Part shown: piece by piece, positions 17,426 to 26,494 of the stretch | Layout of the letters: every line of letters starts with the position of its first letter | Numbering within the stretch: the first letter of the stretch is position 1 | NCBI RefSeq assembly: GCF_021083185.1 | Contig: NZ_JAIGQB010000002.1 | Coordinates: 1 to 64,000 of the forward strand | Length of the DNA stretch: 64,000 nt | Reading direction: 5' to 3' | From: Nocardioides furvisabuli | GTDB lineage: Bacteria > Actinomycetota > Actinomycetes > Propionibacteriales > Nocardioidaceae | Notes under the pieces: model-generated | Told to the model about the DNA's origin: nothing | Database searches by the model: none | The model's input: the letters and a program-made list of their open reading frames with translations, nothing else | Translations under genes and position numbers: made by a program

Positions 17426-17716
17426 GTGAGCATCACGACAGCCCTTCTTCCACTGGTTGGTCCCGACTTCGGTGCGGTCGGCGGAGCAGGCGACCTGCGG
17501 ACGATCGTCGGTGCACTGCTCACCTACGGCCTCGTCATAGCCGTACTCATGGTGATCGCATGCGCAGCAACATGGGCGATCGGATCGGCACAGGGAAGCT
17601 GGCCGACGGCCAGCAAGGCAAAGACCGGGCTCTACGTCGCCCTCGGCGGAGCCGTACTCATCGGGGGCTCACTCGCCTGGGCCAACTGGCTCCTCTCCAT
17701 CGGCGCATCTCTGTAG
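17426..17716 (+). CDS. DUF6112-like small membrane protein, copy 1 (VirB2/TrbC-like)
   Basis: 96 residues from GTG 17426. Two hydrophobic helices (about 28-52 and 68-92) are separated by a short basic loop (SKAKTG). This is the layout of VirB2/TrbC pilin-like proteins and of the DUF6112 family found beside SCO6880-family proteins in actinobacterial T4SS loci. A second related gene follows at 17814. It is probably a membrane ring or pilin-like subunit of the channel. Confidence 0.7.
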   Translation: MSITTALLPLVGPDFGAVGGAGDLRTIVGALLTYGLVIAVLMVIACAATWAIGSAQGSWPTASKAKTGLYVALGGAVLIGGSLAWANWLLSIGASL

Positions 17717-17813
17717 CCACCCTCTAGCGCGCCCGGATCTCCCGCGTTGCCTCCGAACCGGCGTCGCGCACGCACCTGCACTGCAAGACCCTGACCCCTG
17801 CCCAGGAGGAATC

Positions 17814-18113
17814 GTGCTCTACCGCGCCCCACTGCTCCCCTACGACATCACCATCAGTCCCAACTCCAACGGCCTGCCGGGCATCGGACAGCTACGAGAC
17901 GTCGTCGGCGCCGCCATGACCGTCGGCCTCATCCTCGCGGTGCTGGCCCTCATCATCTCCGCGATCGTGTGGGCTCTCGGCGCAAACTCCTCCAACCCGC
18001 ACCTGGCCGGACGAGGCAAGGTCGGCGTCCTGGTGGGCCTCGGCGCCGCGATCATCACCGGCGCGTCCGTCACCCTCGTCAACTTCTTCTGGAACGTCGG
18101 CCAGTCGGTCTGA
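17814..18113 (+). CDS. DUF6112-like small membrane protein, copy 2 (VirB2/TrbC-like)
   Basis: 99 residues from GTG 17814, just after AGGAGG at 17804-17809. The N terminus ITISPNSNGLPGI followed by LRDVVGAAMTVGLILAVLAL is the common opening of DUF6112 proteins. Two membrane helices (about 31-53 and 72-94) flank a basic loop. It is a paralogue of the gene at 17426-17716; both have the order TM, basic loop, TM and similar length. It lies 28 bp before the VirB6-like gene. Confidence 0.75.
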   Translation: MLYRAPLLPYDITISPNSNGLPGIGQLRDVVGAAMTVGLILAVLALIISAIVWALGANSSNPHLAGRGKVGVLVGLGAAIITGASVTLVNFFWNVGQSV

Positions 18114-18141
18114 CGCGCGTCTGAGACGAGAGGACGACACG

Positions 18142-19506
18142 ATGGTCGACGTCTGCGACATACCCGTGATCTCAGGTGTCTGCGACGTGGCCGGAGAAGC
18201 GGCCGGCTCCCTGGTCTCGGCTCCGTTCGACTACCTCGCGCAGTCCATGGGGAACGCCGCCGGCTGGATGTTCGAATCGGTCTGGAGGGTCTTCGACTCG
18301 ACCACTATGGTCGACGTCACCAGCAGCCAGTACACCAAGGTCTACAACATCCTGTTCGGCGTCGCGGTCTTCGTGATGCTCGGCTTCTTCATGCTCCAGG
18401 TCATCGGCGGCATGCTCCGGAGAGAACCCGCAGCCCTGTCCAGAGCCGCCCTCGGCATGGCGAAATCGGTCCTCGGTTCGTTCGTGGCGCTCACCCTGCT
18501 CGCCACCGCCCTGGAGCTCACCGACCAGCTGAGCGTCGGCATCGTCAAGGCCGCCGGGACCAACATGGAGGAGATGGGCGACCGGATCATGCTCCTGGTC
18601 GCAGGCCTCAGCGCCATCAGCCTTGCCGCACCCGGAGCGGGAGCCATCGTGACCATCTTCATCGCCGGCCTCGCCATCGGAGGCGCGGTGATCGTCTGGA
18701 TCAGCCTGCTCGTACGAAAGGCACTACTTCTCATCGCGATCGTCTTCGCACCGATAGCGCTTGCAGGGGCGAGCTGGGACCACACACGCGGCTGGATCGG
18801 CAGGTGGGCGGGCTTCGTCCTCGCCCTCATCCTGTCCAAGGTCGTGCTGGTAGTGATCTTCCTGCTGGCGACCGCGCAGGTGTCCGCCCCCATCGACTCC
18901 GACCTCGCATCGGCAAGCGAGCCGATCGCCGGCGTCGTGCTCATGCTCATGGCCGCCTTCGCCCCGTACCTCACCTACAAGGCGATCAGCTTTATGGGCT
19001 TCGACATGCACCACGCGATGTCGGCCGAACAGGAGACCAAGTCGGCGATGAACCGCCCCATGCCCATCCCCCTGAACCGACAGTCCGGGTCGACGCCCCG
19101 CAAGGTCCTCGGTGGCGGACCACAAGGCGGCAGTCCGACGACGGGTGGCGGAGGCTCCTCGCCTGCCCCAGCCGCAGCTCCTGGGTCTCGCCGGGGCGGG
19201 GCTCGAGGCGGGGCTGGAGGCGGAGGTGGAGGCGTCGCGGGCGGAGGCTCAGCGGCCGGAGGCTCAGCGGGCGGGGTGTCGAGCGGGCGGACAGGAGGCG
19301 CGGCCGGGGGCGGCGTCGCAGCGGGACTGGCGGTCGCGAAGCAGTCCTTCTCGGCTGGCGTCAGCACCGGCCGCTCGGTGGGCGCTGCGGCTACCCAACA
19401 GATCGATGCCGCCAACCAAGCACCACCCAGCCCTGCGGCACCGTCGCCACCTCACGTGGCTGACCCGGTGCCCGCGTCGAGTGCCAAGGAGGGCCGAGAG
19501 CGATGA
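18142..19506 (+). CDS. TrbL/VirB6-like polytopic membrane protein
   Basis: 454 residues. After an N-terminal segment of about 65 residues come some six hydrophobic helices (about 72-92, 113-132, 148-168, 171-192, 196-215, 228-250, 262-285). An unusually Gly/Ser/Ala-rich tail of about 150 residues (about 300-454, with long runs of Gly) follows. This is the arrangement of TrbL/VirB6 inner-membrane proteins of type IV secretion systems. The low-complexity tail is probably disordered and cytoplasmic or surface-exposed. Its stop overlaps the next start by ATGA. Confidence 0.8.
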   Translation: MVDVCDIPVISGVCDVAGEAAGSLVSAPFDYLAQSMGNAAGWMFESVWRVFDSTTMVDVTSSQYTKVYNILFGVAVFVMLGFFMLQVIGGMLRREPAALSRAALGMAKSVLGSFVALTLLATALELTDQLSVGIVKAAGTNMEEMGDRIMLLVAGLSAISLAAPGAGAIVTIFIAGLAIGGAVIVWISLLVRKALLLIAIVFAPIALAGASWDHTRGWIGRWAGFVLALILSKVVLVVIFLLATAQVSAPIDSDLASASEPIAGVVLMLMAAFAPYLTYKAISFMGFDMHHAMSAEQETKSAMNRPMPIPLNRQSGSTPRKVLGGGPQGGSPTTGGGGSSPAPAAAPGSRRGGARGGAGGGGGGVAGGGSAAGGSAGGVSSGRTGGAAGGGVAAGLAVAKQSFSAGVSTGRSVGAAATQQIDAANQAPPSPAAPSPPHVADPVPASSAKEGRER

Positions 19507-20966
19507 GTACTGGTTCAGCAGGGCGCGACTACGACCTCGCGCCGGTGAAGTTCTCCCGCCTCACCCGTCGCGGAGTCCTGCTAGGTCTCTCCGGCTCACA
19601 GCTCGTCGTGGTCGGCATGGGTGCCGTCACACTGGTCGTCGCGCTGTACCTGGGCGGCGGCGCCCTCCTGCTGTACGTCGCCCCGATGCTCCTCCTGTGT
19701 GCCGCACTCGCGTGGGTCGGCATCGGTGGCCGCAAGCTGGTCGAGTGGCTCCCCGTAGTGGCGCGCTGGGTGTGGCGCTCGACCGGGGGCCAGCTGGTCT
19801 TCCGACGCCGGATCGTGAGACCGCGTCCTGTGGGGACTCTGGCGCTTCCGGGAGATGCTGCGCGGTTGCGGCAGTGGCTCGACCCCGAGAGCGGAGCCGT
19901 GATGATCCACGACCCGCACCGCTCAACACTGACGGCAATCGTCAGCGTCACCCATCCGGCATTCATCCTGCTCGACCCGATCGAGCAACAACGTCGCGTG
20001 GCCAGCTGGGGCCGTATTCTGGCAACCGCCTGTCGATCCGGACGGATCGCGTCCCTGCAGGTGATGGAGAGGACACTGCCCGACTCGGGCAGAGGGCTGG
20101 CGCAGTGGTGGTCCCAGCACGGTGTGCAGGACGACTCGTGGACGTCCACGACGTACGCCGAACTCATCGACCGTGCCGGTCCCGCCGGTGAACGGCACGC
20201 GAGCACCGTCTCGATCTCGCTCGACATGAAAGCTGCTGGTCGTGCGATTCACGCCGCGGGCGGGGGCAACCGCGGCGCTGCCGCAGTGCTCCGCCAGGAG
20301 ATGTCGACGACCACCGCTGCCCTGAGGGCTGCCGACCTCGCACCGTCGGCGTGGCTGGAGCCTGGCGACCTGGCGGTGATCCTGCGTTCGGCATACGACC
20401 CGGTCGTCGCCGGAGCGCTCGAACGCCACGGTGAGCTCGGTCGTGACCTCGCCGCGGCCGGGCCAGTCGGTGTCACCGAGCAGTGGTCAAGCGTGCGCAG
20501 CGACTCAGCCCACCACTGCGTGCTGTGGGTCAGCGAGTGGCCGCGATCCTTGGTCTACCCCGGGTTCCTCGCGCCCGTGCTCCTGTCCTCGGGCGTTCGA
20601 CGCACCTTCACGCTGCTCTACACCCCGATGCGCACCGATCAGGCCGCGCGCGACATCCGCAAGAAGAAGACCGAGTACGTCTCCGACGCCTCGCAACGTC
20701 AGCGGATCGGCCAGATCGAGGACGCCCAGCAGTCCGCGGAGTACAACGACGTACTCCAGCAGGAGGCGGACCTGACCGCAGGTCACGGCATCCTGCGCAC
20801 CACAGGACTGATCGCCGTCAGCGCCGCGGACCTCGACGAGCTCGAGCGCGCCGTGGCTCACCTCGAGCAGGCAGCTATCCAGGCCTCCTGCGAGACCCGT
20901 CGGCTCTGGGGCCAGCAGGCGCAGGCGTTCTCGGCAGCAGCCTTACCGCTGTGCCGAGACGTGTGA
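19503..20966 (+). CDS. SCO6880-family (PrgI-like) conjugation protein
   Basis: 487 residues. It begins with about 35 soluble residues including KFSRLTRRGVLLGLSG, then a pair of membrane helices (about 40-58 and 60-80), the PrgI-type anchor, and a large cytoplasmic domain to the end. The sequence reads like the SCO6880 family of Streptomyces and related actinobacteria, always found between TrbL-like and VirB4-like genes. In effect it is the membrane-anchored N-terminal part of a split VirB3-VirB4. The following gene supplies the ATPase. Confidence 0.85.
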   Translation: MSTGSAGRDYDLAPVKFSRLTRRGVLLGLSGSQLVVVGMGAVTLVVALYLGGGALLLYVAPMLLLCAALAWVGIGGRKLVEWLPVVARWVWRSTGGQLVFRRRIVRPRPVGTLALPGDAARLRQWLDPESGAVMIHDPHRSTLTAIVSVTHPAFILLDPIEQQRRVASWGRILATACRSGRIASLQVMERTLPDSGRGLAQWWSQHGVQDDSWTSTTYAELIDRAGPAGERHASTVSISLDMKAAGRAIHAAGGGNRGAAAVLRQEMSTTTAALRAADLAPSAWLEPGDLAVILRSAYDPVVAGALERHGELGRDLAAAGPVGVTEQWSSVRSDSAHHCVLWVSEWPRSLVYPGFLAPVLLSSGVRRTFTLLYTPMRTDQAARDIRKKKTEYVSDASQRQRIGQIEDAQQSAEYNDVLQQEADLTAGHGILRTTGLIAVSAADLDELERAVAHLEQAAIQASCETRRLWGQQAQAFSAAALPLCRDV

Positions 20967-21088
20967 GGGTGGCGCGCGACCGACTGGCGACGGGCTTCCA
21001 GACACACCTCCTTCCCGACCACATCAAGTAGGAGGCGCCGATGCCCACGTTCGAGGACCTCGCGTTCGATCGGCGGCTCTCGCTGTGA
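20963..21088 (+). other. Two tiny translationally coupled ORFs before the VirB4-like gene
   Basis: Between the SCO6880-family gene and the ATPase gene lie a 22-codon ORF (GTG 20963 to TAG 21029-21031, overlapping the upstream stop as GTGA) and a 15-codon ORF (ATG 21041, with AGGAGG just upstream, to TGA 21086-21088). The second encodes MPTFEDLAFDRRLSL and its stop overlaps the ATPase GTG start. They may be coupling leaders that control ATPase translation, or chance readings. Confidence 0.3.
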
Positions 21089-22572
21089 CGGGCTGGGATG
21101 AAGGCCGCCTGCACAGCACCGTGTTGGTGTCGCCCCGTCGCGAGCGACGCCGTGACCGTCGCATCCGGCAGAGTGCTGCGAAGTCGTTGCTCTCTGTGGA
21201 CCGCGAGGCACGGAAGGCTGCAGCTAAGACCAAAGCCGACGAGCTGACAGCCGAGCGGCGCGCCACCGTCGTGCTGCCCCGGGCAGGTGAGCCCGGCCCC
21301 GCCGCCCTCCGTACTCCAGGCCGATTGCGCCTACGACGCCATCAAGACACGTCAGCGACGCTGGCGGGTGCGTACCCGTTCCTCGCCGAGGGTGGCCTCG
21401 GAAGTGACGGCGTCTTCGTCGGTCAGGATCTCTACTCAGGCAGCTCCTTCGTCTATGACCCGTGGGTGCTCTACTCCCGCGGTCTCATCACCGCACCGAA
21501 CCTCGTTCTCGCCGGGATCGTGGGCGCTGGCAAGTCCGCGCTGGCGAAGAGCCTTTACACCCGTTCGATCCCGTTCGGGCGTCGCGTGTACGTGCCGGGC
21601 GACCCGAAGGGTGAGCACACCGCAGTCGCCGAGGCCGTCGGCGGCAAGGCCATCGCGCTCGGGCACGGCATGGCGAACCGACTCAACCCCCTCGACGAGG
21701 GCCTTCGTCCCAGCGGTCTCGATGACGCGCAGTGGACGGCGCAGGTCACGGCCAGGCGGCGGGACCTCGTCGGCGCCCTGGCCGAGACCGTGCTGGACCG
21801 CCGACTGACACCGCTCGAGCACACGGCCATCGACGTCGCCCTTGGTGACGTCGTCCGCGCCTCGCCAACGCCTGTGCTGCCGATGGTGGTGGACCGTCTC
21901 CTCTCCCCCGACGCGGCCTCCGACACGGACGGTCGGCTCGCAGAGGACGGACGTCTGGTCGCACACGCGCTCCGACGTCTGGTCGCAGGCGACCTGGCCG
22001 GGCTGTTCGACGGCCCGAGCACGGTGCGGTTCGATCCGACCCTTCCGATGGTGTCGCTCGATCTCTCTCGCGTCACCGAGAACGCCACCTTGATCTCAGT
22101 GCTGATGACGTGCGCATCGGCGTGGATGGAGTCCGCGCTTCTCGATCCGTCCGGCGGGCAGAGGTGGGTGGTGTATGACGAGGCCTGGCGACTCATGTCT
22201 CACCCGGCGCTCCTGCGCCGGATGGACGCGCATTGGCGACTTGCGCGCCACTACGGCATCGCGAACATGCTGATCTTCCACAAGCTCTCCGACCTCGACA
22301 ACGTCGGCGACCAAGGCTCAGCGATGCGTGCCCTCGCGTCGTCGCTGCTCGCCAATGCCGAGACACGCGTGGTCTACCGGCAGGAGTCGGACCAGCTCGG
22401 CTCGACCGCGACGGCCCTGGGCCTGACCGGAACTGAGCAGTCGCTCTTGCCGACGTTGGGGACCGGCCAGGGGCTGTGGCGGATCAAGGACAGGTCCTTC
22501 GTGGTGCAGCACCAGCTGCATCCCGCCGAGCTCGAGCTGTTTGACACATCTGCGCGGGCGTCCGGGGCGTAG
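21085..22572 (+). CDS. VirB4/TraC-like conjugation ATPase
   Basis: 495 residues from GTG 21085. An Arg/Lys-rich N-terminal region is followed by SATLAGAYPFLAEGGLGSDG, a hallmark of these actinobacterial VirB4-like proteins, then Walker A GIVGAGKS (144-151) and Walker B VVYDEAW with D365/E366. Length is that of an ATPase domain alone, in keeping with a split arrangement in which the SCO6880-family protein carries the membrane part. It powers assembly or substrate transfer of the type IV channel at the inner face of the membrane. Confidence 0.88.
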   Translation: MTGWDEGRLHSTVLVSPRRERRRDRRIRQSAAKSLLSVDREARKAAAKTKADELTAERRATVVLPRAGEPGPAALRTPGRLRLRRHQDTSATLAGAYPFLAEGGLGSDGVFVGQDLYSGSSFVYDPWVLYSRGLITAPNLVLAGIVGAGKSALAKSLYTRSIPFGRRVYVPGDPKGEHTAVAEAVGGKAIALGHGMANRLNPLDEGLRPSGLDDAQWTAQVTARRRDLVGALAETVLDRRLTPLEHTAIDVALGDVVRASPTPVLPMVVDRLLSPDAASDTDGRLAEDGRLVAHALRRLVAGDLAGLFDGPSTVRFDPTLPMVSLDLSRVTENATLISVLMTCASAWMESALLDPSGGQRWVVYDEAWRLMSHPALLRRMDAHWRLARHYGIANMLIFHKLSDLDNVGDQGSAMRALASSLLANAETRVVYRQESDQLGSTATALGLTGTEQSLLPTLGTGQGLWRIKDRSFVVQHQLHPAELELFDTSARASGA

Positions 22573-22626
22573 CCGGCCAGATGGTGTCGGGGACGCACCT
22601 GTCGTCTGAGAGACAGGAGTCGTCCG

Positions 22627-23685
22627 ATGAGAGCTCAGCCCCGAGGCGTCGCTTCCCGCGAGGAGAAGCTCGACGCGTTGCAGCAGAAGCTGGCCCAGTC
22701 CGTCGGCAATCTGGTGACCGGAGATGACTGGAAGCGGGCGATGGAGTTCGCGGCCAGGTTTCGCACCCGTTCGTTCAACAACACGCTGCTGATCTATGTC
22801 CAGCACGCGGACGCCTACCAGGAAGGTCGCGTGCCCGAGCCTGCACCGTCGTACGTCGCTGGCTTCAAGCAGTGGCTCAGCCTGGGCCGGCAGGTCATGA
22901 AGGGCCAGTCGGGCTACGCGATCCTCGCACCCGTGACAGCACGGTTCGCGTCGTCGACTCCGACCAGCGCGGAGTCGTGGCGACGTCTCGGCCAAGGTGA
23001 GAAGGCCAAGCCCGGCGAGGTCGTGCGCACGCGCCTGGTTGGCCTCAAGCCTGCCCACGTCTGGGACCTGAGTCAGACCGACGGTGACCCGGTTCCCGAA
23101 CCACCGCGCCCCGTGCTGCTCCAAGGACAAGCCCCGGCAGGATTGTGGGACGGCCTCGCGGATCAGATCACCTCGCACGGTTTCGACCTCCGGCTGGTGT
23201 CACACGCTGAGGCGATCGGCGGCGCCAACGGACTCACGGACTACACAACCCGCGACGTGTCGGTCCGCATGGACATGGACGACGCCGCCCAGGTCAAGAC
23301 GCTGGCCCACGAGCTGGGTCACGTTATGCTTCACGGACCTGACAACGCCGATGCCGCGATGCACCGCGGCATCGCGGAGGTCGAAGCGGAGTCCGTCGCG
23401 CTCATGGTGGGCGCCGGGCACGGTCTGGCGACCGACGACTACACCGTGCCGTACGTCGCCACGTGGGCTGGCACCGTTCCAGGCAAGTCTCCCGTCGAGG
23501 TCGTGCAGTCCACGGCCGAACGGGTCCGCAGCGCAGCCGTGGCGATCCTTGGCCAACTGGAGACTCGCAAGGTCGGCAATGGCGATCCACCAGGACTCGA
23601 CCGCGAAGCTCCGTCGAGCCGGCACATCGTGGCACCGGCAAGGGCGTCCGCACCGCCGCGGCCATCGGAGGTGTTGAGCCGATGA
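22627..23685 (+). CDS. ArdC-like antirestriction protein with zinc metallopeptidase domain
   Basis: 352 residues. The N-terminal part (about 10-110) resembles the ArdC ssDNA-binding domain: MEFAARFRTRSFNNTLLI, then VAGFKQWLSLGRQVMKGQSGYAIL. The C-terminal half has the ImmA/IrrE-type zinc site HELGHVMLH (H228, E229, H232) with EVEAESVA, supplying the third ligand, about 25 residues on. ArdC-type proteins protect incoming single-stranded DNA in the recipient and are common on conjugative elements. The stop overlaps the next start by ATGA. Confidence 0.82.
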   Translation: MRAQPRGVASREEKLDALQQKLAQSVGNLVTGDDWKRAMEFAARFRTRSFNNTLLIYVQHADAYQEGRVPEPAPSYVAGFKQWLSLGRQVMKGQSGYAILAPVTARFASSTPTSAESWRRLGQGEKAKPGEVVRTRLVGLKPAHVWDLSQTDGDPVPEPPRPVLLQGQAPAGLWDGLADQITSHGFDLRLVSHAEAIGGANGLTDYTTRDVSVRMDMDDAAQVKTLAHELGHVMLHGPDNADAAMHRGIAEVEAESVALMVGAGHGLATDDYTVPYVATWAGTVPGKSPVEVVQSTAERVRSAAVAILGQLETRKVGNGDPPGLDREAPSSRHIVAPARASAPPRPSEVLSR

Positions 23686-24224
23686 GCATGCTGAACGCCG
23701 CCGCCTCCTACCGCCGCGAGGACCGCGCAGCCCCACGTGCGGCACAGCGTGTTCCCGTCGTCATGCCGTTGGTCGACGTCCGGGTCCACGTCGACGGAAC
23801 CGTGGCCGTCCGACTCGATCGAGAGCCGTACGCCACCGACACCCCGCTGCACCGGGAGGACCTCCAGCGACTGCTTTGCAAGCTCGCCACTGATCTCGAG
23901 ACGCCGATCCGTGTCGAGGTGCGGGAAGCAGACGGCTCGGCATTCACCGACATCGTCACACCCGGGCCTCAAGACGTACGACCGCCCGATCCTCCCCGGC
24001 CAGCCACCGACCCACCTGACCAGACGACTGGCGAGACGGCCAGTGGACGGTTCCTCCCCCTCGAGGACGTCGCTGTGGCTGTCGTCGTCGCGCACCAGAC
24101 CGCGAGCGAGGACGGCGTGGCCACCCTTCGCCTCCCGCCTGCCCTCCTTGAGTCCCACGCTGGTCGACTCGTGCTCGTGGGACAGCAGTCCGGAGCCGTC
24201 GTGGTGAGCGGCGTCTCGGGATGA
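23682..24224 (+). CDS. Unknown protein coupled to ArdC-like and TraD-like genes
   Basis: 180 residues from ATG 23682, overlapping the ArdC-like stop (ATGA) and itself overlapped by the coupling-protein start at 24221. The first half has a short beta-rich region with VRVHVDGTVAVRL and a helix DLQRLLCKLATDL, followed by a Pro-rich linker and a second beta-rich part. No recognised domain. The tight coupling indicates a real transfer-operon gene. Confidence 0.65.
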   Translation: MSMLNAAASYRREDRAAPRAAQRVPVVMPLVDVRVHVDGTVAVRLDREPYATDTPLHREDLQRLLCKLATDLETPIRVEVREADGSAFTDIVTPGPQDVRPPDPPRPATDPPDQTTGETASGRFLPLEDVAVAVVVAHQTASEDGVATLRLPPALLESHAGRLVLVGQQSGAVVVSGVSG

Positions 24225-26005
24225 ACCCCCGCGGTCACGGAGCCGACGATGAGCTCGTCAACCTCGGTCTCGTCCTCGTCGCAGCGATCGGTGTCATCGC
24301 AGCGACCCTTCGACTGGCAGGATCCGCGGCGGCCTGGCTGTCCGGCGCTGACCAGCCGGAGCATGGCTGGGAGGCAGGATTTCAGGTACTCGGCGACCCC
24401 ACCCACCCTGCTGAGGCTTTGGGATCGACTGGTCTCGCGGCGTGGGTCTACTGGGGCGTCCTCGCGCTGATGGTGGCCATCGTCGTCGCCAGCTCACTCG
24501 TGCTGTGGCGACGCATGAGGATGATCAGGCATCGGCCGTCGAGCGACCCGCGGCGCCTGGCTGGGGTGGCAACAGGTCGCGACGTACGGGCCTTCGCTTC
24601 ACGGAAGGCCTTGCTGGCCCGCGGCAAGGCACTTCGGCCGTCCTTGAACCGACCGGAACCGTCGGAGGTCGGCTACCGCCTCGGCCGCTCGCGTGGTCAC
24701 GACGTTTGGGCCTCGGTCGAGGACTCCATCCTGGTGCTTGGCCCGCCACGATCAGGCAAAGGCCTGCACGTGGTCGTCAACGCGATCCTCGACGCCCCGG
24801 GGGCCGTCATCACCACAGCGACCCGGCCGGACAACGTGGCCGCGACCATCCTCGAGCGCCAGCGGCGCGGGCCGGTCGCCGTCTTCGACCCTCAGCGCCT
24901 TGCCGATGGGCTGCCCGCCGGCCTGCGCTGGTCACCCGTCCGAGGATGCAGCGATCCCCTGACCGCGATGATCCGAGCGACCGGGCTCGCGTCGGCCACC
25001 GGCCTTTCGACCGGCGGTGTCGAGTCCGGCGGCTTCTGGGAGGGCAAGACCCGCACCGCGCTTCAGGCACTGCTCCACGCAGCGGCCCTCGACAACCGAA
25101 CCCCGCGCGAGCTGTTCGGCTGGACGCTCGCGCCCTCTGCAGCGGCAGACGCGGTGGCCATCTTGTCCAGCGACCCGAAGGCGGCCCCCGGCTGGGCTGA
25201 CTCGCTCGAGTCCATGATCCATGCCGATCCCCGCACCCGTGACTCGATCTGGATGGGCGTCTCCCTCGCGCTGTCATGCCTGGCGGACCCTCGCGTCCTC
25301 AGGGCGGTCTCCCCCGATCCCGGTGAGAGCTTCGACCCAGCTGACTTCCTCACCAACAACGGCACGCTCTACCTGCTGGCCACCGGTGCCGGAGCTGGCG
25401 CCTCCTGGTCGCTCGTCGCAGCCTTCATCGAGGACCTAGTCGAGACCGCCCGCCACCTTGCTGCGTCCTCCCCTGGCGCACGACTCGATCCGCCGCTGCT
25501 CCTTGCGCTCGACGAGATCGGCAACCTCTCACCACTGCCGTCCCTGCCCATGCTCATGGCAGAAGGGGGCGGGACCGGCATCACGACCATGCCCGTCCTC
25601 CAGTCGCTGTCACAGGCCCGAGACAAGTGGGGCGATCACGCTGCCGGCGCGATCTGGGACGCCTCGATCGTCAAAGTCATCCTGGGCGGTGCATCGTCAG
25701 CGCGCGACCTCCAAGACCTCTCCGCATTGATCGGCGAGCGCGACGAACGCACCGACACCATCTCGATCGGCGACTACGGCTCGCGGTCGCTCCAGCGCTC
25801 AACGCGCCGAGTGCCCGTCATGCCGCCCGAGACCATCCGGACCCTCCCGTTCGGAAAGGCGCTCGTCCTTCTGCGCAGCGCCCCCCCGCTGGTCACAGAC
25901 CTCCGCCCGTGGACGTCGCGGAAAGACGCGGAGGAACTGGGAAGGGAGCGCGCGCTCGTCGAGGCTGCCCTTCGCCGCGGGTCTCGCGGCGCACCTCACG
26001 GGTAG
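24221..26005 (+). CDS. VirD4/TraD-type coupling protein
   Basis: 594 residues. Two N-terminal membrane helices (about 13-40 and 72-95) are followed by the ATPase domain with Walker A GPPRSGKG (174-181) and Walker B LLLALDEIGNL (D431/E432). The GPPRSGKG form and the TRPDN segment after it are typical of TraG/TraD coupling proteins of actinobacterial T4SS. It would link the relaxosome to the channel. No relaxase gene is visible nearby. Length is normal for the family. Confidence 0.9.
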   Translation: MNPRGHGADDELVNLGLVLVAAIGVIAATLRLAGSAAAWLSGADQPEHGWEAGFQVLGDPTHPAEALGSTGLAAWVYWGVLALMVAIVVASSLVLWRRMRMIRHRPSSDPRRLAGVATGRDVRAFASRKALLARGKALRPSLNRPEPSEVGYRLGRSRGHDVWASVEDSILVLGPPRSGKGLHVVVNAILDAPGAVITTATRPDNVAATILERQRRGPVAVFDPQRLADGLPAGLRWSPVRGCSDPLTAMIRATGLASATGLSTGGVESGGFWEGKTRTALQALLHAAALDNRTPRELFGWTLAPSAAADAVAILSSDPKAAPGWADSLESMIHADPRTRDSIWMGVSLALSCLADPRVLRAVSPDPGESFDPADFLTNNGTLYLLATGAGAGASWSLVAAFIEDLVETARHLAASSPGARLDPPLLLALDEIGNLSPLPSLPMLMAEGGGTGITTMPVLQSLSQARDKWGDHAAGAIWDASIVKVILGGASSARDLQDLSALIGERDERTDTISIGDYGSRSLQRSTRRVPVMPPETIRTLPFGKALVLLRSAPPLVTDLRPWTSRKDAEELGRERALVEAALRRGSRGAPHG

Positions 26006-26048
26006 AGCGGCTGCCACCCGAGGCGCCGCGTGGCCTTAGGAGCCAGCC

Positions 26049-26480
26049 ATGACGATTCCCACGCAGATGAGTCTGCACGGCTACATCGCCACAGCGCCCG
26101 AGCTCAGCTTCACCGACAAGGGCCACGCACGGTTCTACTGCCGGGTGGGCATCGAGCAGCACCGCAAGGAGATCGACGGGTCGTTCACCAGACTCGACCC
26201 CGTCTACGCCGACCTGGTGATGTTCGAGCGCACAGCCGAGCTCGCGTACTCCAGATTCAAGCCCGGCGACCGGATCATCGCCTCGGGCTACATCCACGAG
26301 TACGAGCAGGAACGACCCGGCCAGCCGAGCGAGATCCGCGAGCAGTTCGTCGCACGCCGCATCGGCCACGACAGTGCCTGGACCCGCTATGTCGTCGACC
26401 GCACGCCGGCGAAGCAGCCTGAAGCGCCGCACAACGAGATGACGGTGGTCAATCAGGCCACGCCGGCCATCAGTCTCTGA
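26049..26480 (+). CDS. Single-stranded DNA-binding protein, element-encoded
   Basis: 143 residues with the SSB OB-fold pattern: MSLHGYIATAPELSFTDKGHARFYCRVGIEQH, a strand with DLVMFERTAELAYSRFKPGDRIIASGYIHEY, then a longer tail. The acidic C-terminal tip of housekeeping SSB (DDDIPF) is absent, so it would not recruit the usual SSB partners. It probably coats transferred single strands. It lies 43 bp after the coupling protein and in line with it. Confidence 0.8.
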   Translation: MTIPTQMSLHGYIATAPELSFTDKGHARFYCRVGIEQHRKEIDGSFTRLDPVYADLVMFERTAELAYSRFKPGDRIIASGYIHEYEQERPGQPSEIREQFVARRIGHDSAWTRYVVDRTPAKQPEAPHNEMTVVNQATPAISL

Positions 26481-26494
26481 CGGGGCTGCCACTC

